Shown here piece by piece: positions 1 to 6,749 of a stretch of 9,148 nt of DNA. The translations under genes and the position numbers were made by a program. How positions within the stretch are numbered: position 1 is the stretch's first letter; each line of letters starts with the position of its first letter. Origin of the DNA: an uncultured Bacilli bacterium. Its GTDB lineage: Bacteria > Bacillota_I > Bacilli_A > RF39 > UBA660. The stretch lies in NCBI GenBank assembly GCA_947587565.1, contig CANPYA010000050.1, forward strand, positions 1-9,148, written 5' to 3'. Under the pieces are notes generated by a model that worked only from the letters and a program-made list of their open reading frames with translations, was not told the DNA's origin and made no database searches.

Positions 1-1900
1 GTTTTTTAATGATATTCATATAAGAATAAGATTTGTTTTATTAGTTATTATTATTGTTTTAATTTTAGTTATCGGCAAAGTATTTTATATTCAAGTAATT
101 TCTTACAATAAACTATCGCAAATTACCGAAGATTTATGGAGTAGAAAGATGACTATTAATGCTCCAAGAGGTGATATAGTTGACCGTAACGGGAATATTT
201 TAGCCACCAGTATTGTAACGACCACCATTTATGTTGTTCCTAATCAAATTCAAGATAAAGAAAAAGTTTCCAAAGATATTGCGGAGATTTTAAATTGTGA
301 TTATGATGATGTGTATAAATATGTATCCAAACATAGTAGTATGGAAATTATCCGAAAAGGAATGGATTTAGATAGTGAAACCGCCGATAAAATAGATGCC
401 CTTGGTTATGATGGGGTTTATCTTGTTTTAGATTCTAAAAGATATTATCCTTATGGGGAAACTCTAGCCCATATTATTGGTTTTGTCGGTAGTGATAATC
501 AAGGTTTATCCGGACTAGAACTTACTTATGATAAATATTTAACGGGTACTAATGGCGAATTAAAATATTATAGTGATGGTAAAGGCAATAAATTAGAAAT
601 ACCGGATAGTTATGTCGCTCCGACCAAAGGAATGACTTTAGAATAAACTTAAGATATTGAACTTATTAAAGCGGTTGATAATGAAATTGATAATGCGATG
701 AGTAAATATGATTCCGAATCTGCTTTAGCGATTGTCATGCGACCTAAAACTGGTGAAATTTTAGCGATGGGAAGTAAACCATCATTTGACCCGGCCAATT
801 ATCAAAAATATAGTGAAGAAATAATTAATCGGAACTTACCGATTTGGAAGACCTACGAGCCCGGATCGACCTTCAAAATTATTACCCTCGCGAGTACAGT
901 CGAAGAAGGAACAGTTGATTTAATGAAAGATACTTTTACGGATGGTGGTGCCATAACTGTTGATGGAGCAACTTTGCATTGTTGGAAACATGGGGGTCAT
1001 GGTACGCAAACTTATTTGGAAGTTGTCGAAAACTCTTGCAACCCAGGATTTGTTTCTTTAGGTCAAAAATTAGGGGTCGAAAAATTAATGGGTTATATTA
1101 GAGGTTTTGGTTTTGGAAGTAAAACGGGAATTGACTTAAATGGGGAAGGTAATGGGATTTTATTTCAAAATAGTAAAATGGGACCTGTAGAACTTGCAAC
1201 CACCGCTTTTGGGCAAGGAATAAGTGTGACACCAATTCAACAAATTACGGCGGTATCCGCAGTTATTAATGGAGGTAATTTATATACACCTTATGTGGTA
1301 TCTTCCATTATTGATGATAGTAGTAAATCAATTATTTATGAAAATAAACCTCAAGTAAAAAGAAGTGTGATTAGTAAAGAAACAAGCGCCACTGTTAGAT
1401 TTGCTTTAGAAAGTGTTGTTGCAAATGGCACCGGAAAGAATGCCTATATTGAAAATTACCGGGTTGGAGGTAAAACGGGAACTGCTCAAAAGGTAAGTAA
1501 TGGTAAATATATGGTTGGTAATTATATTTTATCTTTTATTGGTTTTTTACCGGCAAATGATCCCGAAGTTATTGTTTATGTCGCGGTTGATAATCCGAAA
1601 GGCGTAACTCAATATGGGGGAACAGTATCAGCTCCAATTGCACGAAGTATTATGATGAGTGCGATTGAAACTTTGAAGATAAAAGAACAAAGTGGCGGTA
1701 TGCTTAAAGAATATAGTTATCTAGATGTTAAATATTTGCAAGTGCCAGATGTGGTTGGGATGACTAAAGAAGAAGCAACAAAGGCTTTAAAAGAATTTAA
1801 AGTTAAATACAGTGGAACTGGAAATAAAGTTGCTTTTATGTCACCAAAGGCTAACACTTTTCAAAGTGTGGAAACAACTATAACTTTACTTTTAAATTAA
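1..1900 (+). pseudogene. spoVD: SpoVD/FtsI-type class B penicillin-binding protein with one PASTA domain, interrupted by two in-frame TAA codons and cut by the window's 5' edge
   Basis: This family is an extracytoplasmic D,D-transpeptidase that cross-links peptidoglycan alongside a SEDS polymerase. The reading frame is open from base 2, so the true start lies outside the window. It shows a membrane anchor (about 32-76), a juxtamembrane DLWSRK segment, the N-terminal dimerisation-domain motif RGDIVDRNG (167-193), and the transpeptidase motifs STFK (866-877), SCN (1034-1042) and KTG (1472-1480). One PASTA domain starting VPDVVG follows (about 1736-1897). A single PASTA resembles SpoVD; Bacillus PBP2B has two. 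TAA codons at 644-646 and 650-652 split the frame between the N-terminal module and the catalytic domain. Homology continues in the same frame on both sides, so no net frameshift is involved. A restart at ATG 698 would give a 400-residue catalytic fragment without a membrane anchor, and it has no convincing ribosome binding site. All three active-site motifs are intact, so the break is recent, a sequence error, or bypassed. The spoVD/ftsI distinction is uncertain. Confidence 0.85.
641..655 (+). other. Double nonsense site inside the conserved L-[ST]-[IL]-D motif of the penicillin-binding protein
   Basis: The codons read GAA TAA ACT TAA GAT, preceded by GMTL and followed by IELIK. Class B penicillin-binding proteins have Leu-Thr/Ser-Ile/Leu-Asp here (E. 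coli PBP3 has LSID). Two repairs recover a consensus residue string without changing length. One is T-to-A reversal in both stops, giving E-L-T-L-D. The other is re-inverting the nine bases 644-652 (TAAACTTAA to TTAAGTTTA), giving E-L-S-L-D. The stops are read directly; the mechanism is inferred. Confidence 0.8.
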
Positions 1901-1920
1901 AGATTAGCATATTATTTAGT

Positions 1921-1950
1921 AATAATTGTTAAATTATTGTAAATTTTTGT
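1921..1950 (+). terminator. Weak AT-only hairpin after the penicillin-binding protein gene
   Basis: AATAATT (1921-1927) pairs with AATTATT (1932-1938) around a GTTA loop, and a run of five T follows at 1944-1948. The stem has no G-C pair and the T run lies several bases beyond it. Termination would be inefficient at best, and this may be chance in AT-rich DNA. It is the only such structure between the penicillin-binding protein gene and mraY. Confidence 0.2.
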
Positions 1951-1992
1951 CAAACTAGAAATAAACTACTAATTTTAAAGGCATATTTGTTG

Positions 1993-2012
1993 TATAATAA
2001 AAAGAGAGGTGG
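1993..2012 (+). promoter_or_regulatory. Candidate mraY promoter -10 box and ribosome binding site
   Basis: A perfect TATAAT (1993-1998) is followed by the purine-rich Shine-Dalgarno AGAGAGGTGG (2003-2012 region), five bases before ATG 2018. No good -35 sits 17 bases upstream (TAATTT at 1970-1975); TTGTCA at 1947-1952 is too far. If used, the leader would be only about a dozen bases, which matches the promoter layout ahead of the CAP and lemA genes. Read-through from the upstream gene is equally possible. Confidence 0.45.
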
Positions 2013-2017
2013 AATAT

Positions 2018-3010
2018 ATGTTAATACTAGCGAAAGCAGCAATGGCTATGATGTTAGGTTTTACTTTAGCCATAGCAAGTGGTCTCATTTTTATTCCCTT
2101 ACTTAGAAGATTAAATATTGGTCAAACAGTAAGTAGAGAAATTAATAAAAGACATTTACTTAAAGAGGGAACACCAACAATGGGGGGAATTATCTTTATT
2201 TTTCCCGTTATTCTTTCTTTAATTTTATTATATATCAATGGTAGTATTTCGATAAGTTATAATATTGCAATTGTTGTCTTTGTCTTTTTAGCCTATGCTC
2301 TTTTAGGAGGCATTGATGATTATTTAAAAATTAAATTTAAAAATAATGCTGGTTTAAGTATTGTCACCAAATTTTTAATTCAAATGTTTATTGCCTTAGT
2401 CTTCTTTTATTTATTTATGCGGGGTGGTGGTAATTCAACTTTAGTTTTCTTTGCCTTAAAGATTACCATTCCTTTAGGCTGGATGTTTGGTTTATTTATT
2501 TTATTCTTACTTGTTGGTACTACTAATGCGGTAAATATCACAGATGGACTAGATGGTCTTGCGGGCGGACTTTCAGCGATTGCCTTTCTTGCTTACGGAA
2601 TTATTTCTTGGAATTGTGGCTGGCTTGAAGGTTACCAAGAAATTGCGATATTTTGTTTTATTTTAGTTGGGGCTTTACTTGGTTTTCTAGTTTATAATTC
2701 CCATCCAGCCAAAGTCTTTATGGGTGATTTAGGTTCTCTTTCTTTAGGAGGAGCTTTAGCTACTATTGCGATTCTAACTCGTCACGAGTTGTCTTTAGCC
2801 ATTATTGGTGGCGTATTCGTTATTGAAACATTAAGTAGTTTTATTCAAATAATAAGTATTCGGAAATTTAATAAAAAGATATTCTTAAAAGCACCATTGC
2901 ATCATCATTTTGAAGAATTAAAATGGAATGAAAATGATATTGTTAAATTATTTTATGTGGTCGGTTTGCTTCTGGCGATGGCCGCGATTACTTATGGTGT
3001 TTGGTTGTAA
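2018..3010 (+). CDS. mraY: Phospho-N-acetylmuramoyl-pentapeptide transferase (MraY)
   Basis: MraY is the integral membrane enzyme that transfers phospho-MurNAc-pentapeptide from UDP to undecaprenyl phosphate, making lipid I on the inner face of the membrane. The 330-residue protein has about ten hydrophobic segments and the family signatures in order: KEGTPTMGG (49-57), the Asp pair in GGIDDYLK (D100, D101), NAVNITDGLDGLAGG (170-184), VFMGDLGSLSLGG (233-245) and the His cluster APLHHHFE (292-299). Length is normal for the family. ATG 2018 is preferred over GTG 2009 because the GTG lies inside the Shine-Dalgarno sequence. It sits between the broken penicillin-binding protein gene and the SEDS gene. 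The usual neighbours murE (upstream) and murD (downstream) are missing, so the dcw cluster is rearranged. This gene is complete and shows no decay. Confidence 0.97.
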   Translation: MLILAKAAMAMMLGFTLAIASGLIFIPLLRRLNIGQTVSREINKRHLLKEGTPTMGGIIFIFPVILSLILLYINGSISISYNIAIVVFVFLAYALLGGIDDYLKIKFKNNAGLSIVTKFLIQMFIALVFFYLFMRGGGNSTLVFFALKITIPLGWMFGLFILFLLVGTTNAVNITDGLDGLAGGLSAIAFLAYGIISWNCGWLEGYQEIAIFCFILVGALLGFLVYNSHPAKVFMGDLGSLSLGGALATIAILTRHELSLAIIGGVFVIETLSSFIQIISIRKFNKKIFLKAPLHHHFEELKWNENDIVKLFYVVGLLLAMAAITYGVWL

Positions 3011-3020
3011 ATAAAAAATA

Positions 3021-3039
3021 AAAGGGGGTTTTATTTACG
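3021..3039 (+). promoter_or_regulatory. Strong ribosome binding site placed ahead of an ACG codon (start of the ftsW-type gene)
   Basis: AAAGGGGG (3021-3028) is followed by eight bases (TTTTATTT) and then ACG at 3037-3039. That is ideal initiation spacing. In this frame there is no ATG, GTG or TTG between the upstream stop (TAA 3019-3021) and TTG 3061, which lies more than 30 bases beyond this site. The site therefore points to ACG as the initiation codon, or to a lost ATG. Confidence 0.6.
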
Positions 3040-4122
3040 AAAAAGGGCATTGATAAACCTTTGTTACTCATGGTAATTTTAATTGCAATCTTTGGACTTA
3101 TAATGATTTATTCGGCGAGCTATGTCTGGGCCAGTTATAAATTCCAAGATCCTTTTAAATTTGTCAAAATGCAAGGTTTATTTTTTATTGTTGGTTTAGT
3201 TCTAATGTATTTTTTAGCGAAACTAGATTATCACATCTATTATAAATATGCCAATATTATTTTACTTATTTGTGCCATTTTACTTATTTTAGTTTTAATA
3301 CCGGGTATAGGAAGTGTCCGTAATGGTAGTAGAAGTTGGTTTGGAATAGGCTCATTAGGTATTCAACCGAGTGAGTTTGCGAAAATTGGTTTAATTATTT
3401 ATGTCTCTAAATATTTAACGAATAATGAACGCATTATGAAAAGTATTGTTAAAGGGGTTTTACCTATTTTAGGAGTTATTGGTTTTTTCTTTATTTTAAT
3501 TATGTTAGAACCTGATTTTGGTACTGCCATGGTTATTGTTTTAACTTTAGTAGTTTTAATATTTGTGAGTGGGGTTAAAATATCCTTTTTTGTTAAAATT
3601 GGTTTAACTGGTTTACTAGGAATAGTCGGCATTATTATCGCGGCCCCTTATCGAATGAAACGAATAGTTAGTTTTATTAATCCTTGGAGTGATCCTTTAG
3701 GTAGTGGATACCAAATTTTACAAAGTTTATATGCAATTGGCCCTGGTGGTTTACTTGGGCAAGGTTTCTTAAAATCTCGTCAAAAATTTTTCTATTTACC
3801 GGAACCCCAAACTGATTTTATCTTTTCGATTATTAGTGAAGAATTAGGTTTTTTAGGAGTTCTAATTGTGACAATGGCTTTCTTTATAATTTTTTACCGG
3901 GGTATTAGTATTTCTTTAAAAAGTAATGATTTATTTGGTAAATATTTAGCCTTTGACCTTTGTTTTGGTTTAATTGTCCAAGCAAGTCTTAATTTAATGG
4001 TAGTAGTGGGTCTTATTCCGGTTACCGGTGTAACTCTTCCTTTCTTAAGTTATGGTGGTTCTTCTTTACTTGTAAGTATGGCCAGTATTGGAATTATTTT
4101 AAATGTTTCTAGAAATAGTTGA
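3037..4122 (+). CDS. ftsW: FtsW/SpoVE-type SEDS peptidoglycan glycosyltransferase with an apparent ACG start
   Basis: SEDS proteins polymerise lipid II into glycan strands at the septum or spore cortex, paired with a class B penicillin-binding protein such as the one encoded upstream. Read from ACG 3037 the protein has 361 residues and about ten membrane segments. Motifs seen are MIYSAS near the end of membrane segment 1, NGSRSWFGIG...QPSEFAK (about 96-116), LEPDFGTA (157-164), GPGGLLGQGFLKSRQKFFYLPEPQTDFIFSIISEE (catalytic-type Asp near residue 260; about 235-269) and GVTLPFLSYGGSS (331-343). The start is odd. KKGIDKP before membrane segment 1 matches the short charged leader of SpoVE/FtsW, and the strong ribosome binding site supports ACG. 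TTG 3061 is the first ordinary start; it would delete this leader and has only a poorly spaced AAAGGG. The gene ends in TGA, with TAA two codons further on. It is followed by exported-protein genes, not murG. Whether it acts in division or sporulation cannot be told from sequence. Confidence 0.9.
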   Translation, partial: TKKGIDKPLLLMVILIAIFGLIMIYSASYVWASYKFQDPFKFVKMQGLFFIVGLVLMYFLAKLDYHIYYKYANIILLICAILLILVLIPGIGSVRNGSRSWFGIGSLGIQPSEFAKIGLIIYVSKYLTNNERIMKSIVKGVLPILGVIGFFFILIMLEPDFGTAMVIVLTLVVLIFVSGVKISFFVKIGLTGLLGIVGIIIAAPYRMKRIVSFINPWSDPLGSGYQILQSLYAIGPGGLLGQGFLKSRQKFFYLPEPQTDFIFSIISEELGFLGVLIVTMAFFIIFYRGISISLKSNDLFGKYLAFDLCFGLIVQASLNLMVVVGLIPVTGVTLPFLSYGGSSLLVSMASIGIILNVSRNS

Positions 4123-4133
4123 AAATATTAAAC

Positions 4134-4155
4134 ATATTTTCCTACAGGAAAACAT
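4134..4155. repeat. Imperfect palindrome, copy 1 of a pair spaced 40 bp
   Basis: The core TTTTCC-TACA-GGAAAA (4137-4152) is a perfect 6-bp inverted repeat around TACA, and the symmetry extends to AT at both ends. Nearly the same 22-bp sequence recurs exactly 40 bp downstream. It could be a regulator-binding operator for the CAP-domain operon or a weak hairpin after ftsW. No T-run follows, so an intrinsic terminator is unlikely. Confidence 0.55.
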
Positions 4156-4173
4156 ACAGTCAAAATTTCAGTT

Positions 4174-4195
4174 ATATTTTCCTATAGAAAAATGT
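4174..4195. repeat. Imperfect palindrome, copy 2 of a pair spaced 40 bp
   Basis: The core ATTTTCCTATAGAAAAAT (4176-4193) repeats the first copy, starting with the same ATATTTTCCTA and keeping AG-AAAA in the right arm. One C-A mismatch breaks the arm. It lies about 40 bp upstream of the -35 box of the CAP gene, a typical place for an activator or a looping regulator site. The regulator is unknown. Confidence 0.5.
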
Positions 4196-4234
4196 AACCA
4201 ATATTAAATATATAAAAAACAAATCAAAAAAATA

Positions 4235-4280
4235 TTGTAAAAAATAATAAAAAAATATATACTTATTATAGTAAGAGGAG
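4235..4280 (+). promoter_or_regulatory. Sigma-A-type promoter and ribosome binding site of the CAP-domain operon
   Basis: TTGTAA (4235-4240), a 17-bp spacer and TATACT (4258-4263) form a near-consensus promoter. The A-rich tracts just upstream and in the spacer are typical of strong promoters in AT-rich Firmicutes. The expected start of transcription is near 4270. The Shine-Dalgarno AAGAGGAG (4273-4280) is five bases before ATG 4286, so the leader is only about 15 bases. Confidence 0.7.
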
Positions 4281-4285
4281 TAAAG

Positions 4286-5386
4286 ATGAAAAAGAAGTTG
4301 TTAATTATTTTTGGATTAGTTTTAGGAGTTTTTAGTATAACATTTTTTTCTTGTAAAAACTTTTTAACTCATGCTTATAAAACTCCCGATAATAATCCTA
4401 ATGTGAAAGAAAAAGCTAAAACTAATGAAAGTGAGAAAGCAGAAGATAGTAACATTAAAGAAGATGTTATTGAAAATGAAGAAGAATTAAATAATAGTAC
4501 TTCTCAAGATGAAAATAATTTAGAAAATGCAGTTACAACGGAAGATAAGAGTACTGTTAAAGAAGAAAACACAAAGACTGAGACACCTGCAAAAGAAAAT
4601 ACGACAACGCAAAGTAAGCCAAGTACTAATACAACTACGGTAAAAGAAGATACTACTAAAAAAGAAACTACAACAGATAACAAGAAAACTGAAACCAATA
4701 CAAATACTAGTACAACTCTAAGTACAAGCACCAACACGAATAAGGGTACAACTACTGAGCCTAAAAAAGAAACTAAAACTTTAGTAAATACGGAAGATGT
4801 TACCGAAAGAGAATTAAAAAGTGAAAAATATGGGACAAAGTTTTATACTGAAAAGCATTATACATTAAGTTCTTATAGTGATGGTACGACTAAAAAAGAT
4901 TTAATTTATACAGTTTCAACTGTAATGGATGTTAGTGGTTTTAATGGAACGGCCGCCAGTATGATGGATGAAGCTAAAGCTTTAGTGGAAGCAAATAGGA
5001 AAACATATAATGAATTATTAGCAATAGTTAATGGCTATCGGGCTGAAAAAGGGGCGAGTCCTTTAGAGTTAGATGAAAATTTAACTATCGCGGCTACCAT
5101 AAGGGCTATGGAAATGGCTTATACCAATGATATGAATCATACTAGACCTAATGGTAATAGTTGTTTTGATATTTTTGAAGAATTAGGAGTTCCACCAATG
5201 TATACTTCTGGTGAAAATATTGCTGCAGGTTATTTTACTCCGAAATTAGTAGCGGAAGGTTGGAAAAAATCTCCTGGGCATTATAGTAATATGATAAATG
5301 CTAATTTTAAAAAGATTGGTTTAGGTATGATGCGTTTACAAGGAACTACATATGGTATTTATTGGGCGCAAATGTTTACTAGTTAA
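4286..5386 (+). CDS. Membrane- or lipid-anchored CAP (SCP/PR1-like) domain protein with a Thr/Lys/Glu-rich stalk
   Basis: The 366-residue protein is predicted to be exported. MKKK and a hydrophobic stretch (5-22) lead to FFSC with Cys23, a permissive lipobox, so it may be a lipoprotein; a plain membrane anchor is the alternative. Residues about 38-170 are a low-complexity stalk rich in Thr, Lys, Glu, Asn and Ser, suited to spanning the wall. Residues about 171-235 form a short unassigned segment, and about 238-366 form a CAP domain. Seen motifs are NGYRAEKGASPLELD (249-263), MNHTRPNG with His285, GENIA with Glu310, GWKKSPGHYSNMIN with His332 (325-338), and YWAQMFT. The His/Glu positions match the cavity residues of the superfamily. 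Bacterial CAP proteins such as YkwD are widespread, but their biochemical role is poorly defined, so none is assigned. The gene heads a two-gene unit with the B-repeat protein, whose start is 14 bases beyond this stop. Confidence 0.88.
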   Translation: MKKKLLIIFGLVLGVFSITFFSCKNFLTHAYKTPDNNPNVKEKAKTNESEKAEDSNIKEDVIENEEELNNSTSQDENNLENAVTTEDKSTVKEENTKTETPAKENTTTQSKPSTNTTTVKEDTTKKETTTDNKKTETNTNTSTTLSTSTNTNKGTTTEPKKETKTLVNTEDVTERELKSEKYGTKFYTEKHYTLSSYSDGTTKKDLIYTVSTVMDVSGFNGTAASMMDEAKALVEANRKTYNELLAIVNGYRAEKGASPLELDENLTIAATIRAMEMAYTNDMNHTRPNGNSCFDIFEELGVPPMYTSGENIAAGYFTPKLVAEGWKKSPGHYSNMINANFKKIGLGMMRLQGTTYGIYWAQMFTS

Positions 5387-5400
5387 AAAGAAGGATAAGT

Positions 5401-6711
5401 ATGAAGTTAGATAAAAAATTTATAATTATTGGTATAATATTAATTGTGGCTTTAGCTCTAGGTTTATCTTTTTATTTTCTACATAATAATAAAGAAGAAA
5501 AAGAAGAATTACCTACGACTACAACCGAAAATAAAGTAGTTTATCTTATGTTAGATGATTTAATTAAAATAGAATATACTAAAGAATATGGTATTTGTAA
5601 TGGCCCGGTTTGTACTTGTACGGATATTTTAACCAATGTTACAAATTATGAAATATTAATAGAGAATAATGCCATTTATAATAATTTAGATATAAAAAAT
5701 AAAAGCATTGAAGATTTTATTTTAGATATTTATAATGTTAGTCAAGATAATAAAGTTAGTTTAGAAGAAATTAATATTTATACTAATGATGATTTTACTA
5801 AAAATGATTTAGATGCAGTATTAAAAGATAAAGTAAATATTAATTATGAAGATAAATTAAATGAAGAAGAAATTATTAACGCGAATAAAGTAAAAGAATA
5901 TCAAGTTATATTTAATAGTAATGGTGGGTCAATAGTAGAAAGTCAAACAGTGAAAGAGAATGACTTAGTAACTAAACCAGATGATCCTGAAAGAGATGGT
6001 TATACTTTTGGTGAGTGGCAATTAAATGATAAAAAATATGATTTTAAGACGAAAGTAACCAGTGATATTACTTTAAAAGCCACTTGGAATAAAAAGAAAA
6101 CAAGTAGTACAACAACTACAAAACCAAGTACAACTAAACCTACTAAAAACTATGAATCAACAATTGATAAAATAAATTTAAATGAAACTATTTTGATTAA
6201 AGATAATTTTTATCGTTATGGGGAAGTAGATTGCTATTATTTTGTTACCAATTTTGCTGAAGTATTTCCTAATTTAGCGGGTGAATCTTATATAAGAGTA
6301 ATTGATGATGGAAGTATAAATTATGAAAGTAATTATGATTTATTAATGTCACAATGGGAAGAAGGGTTTAAAAAATTTACTTTTGATACGGAAAAAGAAA
6401 CAAATGCTTTAAATGTTTTAAAAGATCTAACTAATAAAACTTATAAAGGATTGATATTTACCGGAGGATTAAGCGAAGATAATCATGGTTTATATTATCG
6501 TTATCGTAATTTAACTATTGAAGATAAAGATTTTACTAGTTTAAAGAGTAGCATTGATAAAATCCAAGATGATGCTTTAATTAATTTAAATGTCTTAAGA
6601 GGAGCTGTTTTAGTGGAATTTCCTAATGGCTCTGGTGGTTATCCAGATAATAAAAAAGTATTAGCGGAAGATTTATGTGAAGAATATAATTTAGTCTGTA
6701 GTAGATGGTAA
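5401..6711 (+). CDS. Membrane-anchored surface protein with one InlB B-repeat and an unrecognised C-terminal domain
   Basis: The 436-residue protein starts with MKLDKK and one membrane segment (about 7-27), leaving nearly all of it outside. Residues about 45-165 form an acidic domain with Cys66, Cys71 and Cys73 (CNGPVCTC). The pattern from YNNLDIKNKSIEDFILDI to INIYTND weakly recalls the extracytoplasmic domain of RsgI-type anti-sigma factors, but there is no cytoplasmic anti-sigma domain. Residues 167-229 are one Listeria-Bacteroides (InlB B-type) repeat: YQVIFNSNGG, RDGYTFGEW and ITLKATW are diagnostic. A Thr/Lys/Pro linker (230-250) leads to residues about 255-436, which I do not recognise; Cys278, Cys426 and Cys433 lie there. 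AGAAGGA (5389-5395) precedes ATG 5401. Tight spacing implies co-transcription with the CAP gene. An adhesive or wall-associated role is inferred; no enzyme motif is visible. Confidence 0.85.
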   Translation: MKLDKKFIIIGIILIVALALGLSFYFLHNNKEEKEELPTTTTENKVVYLMLDDLIKIEYTKEYGICNGPVCTCTDILTNVTNYEILIENNAIYNNLDIKNKSIEDFILDIYNVSQDNKVSLEEINIYTNDDFTKNDLDAVLKDKVNINYEDKLNEEEIINANKVKEYQVIFNSNGGSIVESQTVKENDLVTKPDDPERDGYTFGEWQLNDKKYDFKTKVTSDITLKATWNKKKTSSTTTTKPSTTKPTKNYESTIDKINLNETILIKDNFYRYGEVDCYYFVTNFAEVFPNLAGESYIRVIDDGSINYESNYDLLMSQWEEGFKKFTFDTEKETNALNVLKDLTNKTYKGLIFTGGLSEDNHGLYYRYRNLTIEDKDFTSLKSSIDKIQDDALINLNVLRGAVLVEFPNGSGGYPDNKKVLAEDLCEEYNLVCSRW

Positions 6712-6749
6712 TTAATTGACATAATCATACATATTATTAGAAATATAAA

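Noticed and set aside
149..646. Stand-alone small protein starting at ATG 149
   Set aside because: The frame is open back to base 2 and encodes the membrane anchor and juxtamembrane segment of the penicillin-binding protein. ATG 149 is an internal Met.
644..652. TAA reassigned to an amino acid in this organism
   Set aside because: TAA ends nearly every other gene here at the expected family length, so it is a stop codon.
698..1900. Independent soluble penicillin-binding protein starting at ATG 698
   Set aside because: No Shine-Dalgarno precedes it, the N-terminal module is encoded directly upstream in the same frame, and class B enzymes need the membrane anchor.
2009..2017. mraY start at GTG 2009
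   Set aside because: The GTG is part of the Shine-Dalgarno sequence; ATG 2018 has correct spacing.
3399..3632. Minus-strand open frame opposite ftsW
   Set aside because: It is antisense to conserved SEDS motifs, has no ribosome binding site and has a composition typical of a shadow frame.
4120..4131. Mycoplasma-type code with TGA as Trp, extending ftsW by three residues
   Set aside because: All conserved Trp positions in the window use TGG and no gene contains an in-frame TGA, which would be very unlikely under that code in AT-rich DNA.
4137..4152. CodY box or intrinsic terminator after ftsW
   Set aside because: The arms are separated by too many bases for the CodY consensus, and no T tract follows the hairpin.
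4199..4237. Inverted repeat CAATATT / AATATTG upstream of and overlapping the CAP gene -35
   Set aside because: Seven A/T-dominated bases with a 25-base gap are expected by chance in this composition.
4504..4737. Minus-strand Val/Leu/Ser-rich frame opposite the CAP protein stalk
   Set aside because: Its composition is the complement of the Thr/Lys-rich stalk codons, so it is an artefact of low complexity.
6716..6721. TTGACA as the lemA -35 box
   Set aside because: No acceptable -10 lies 16-18 bases downstream; TTGCAA 6750 with TATTAT 6773 is a better pair.
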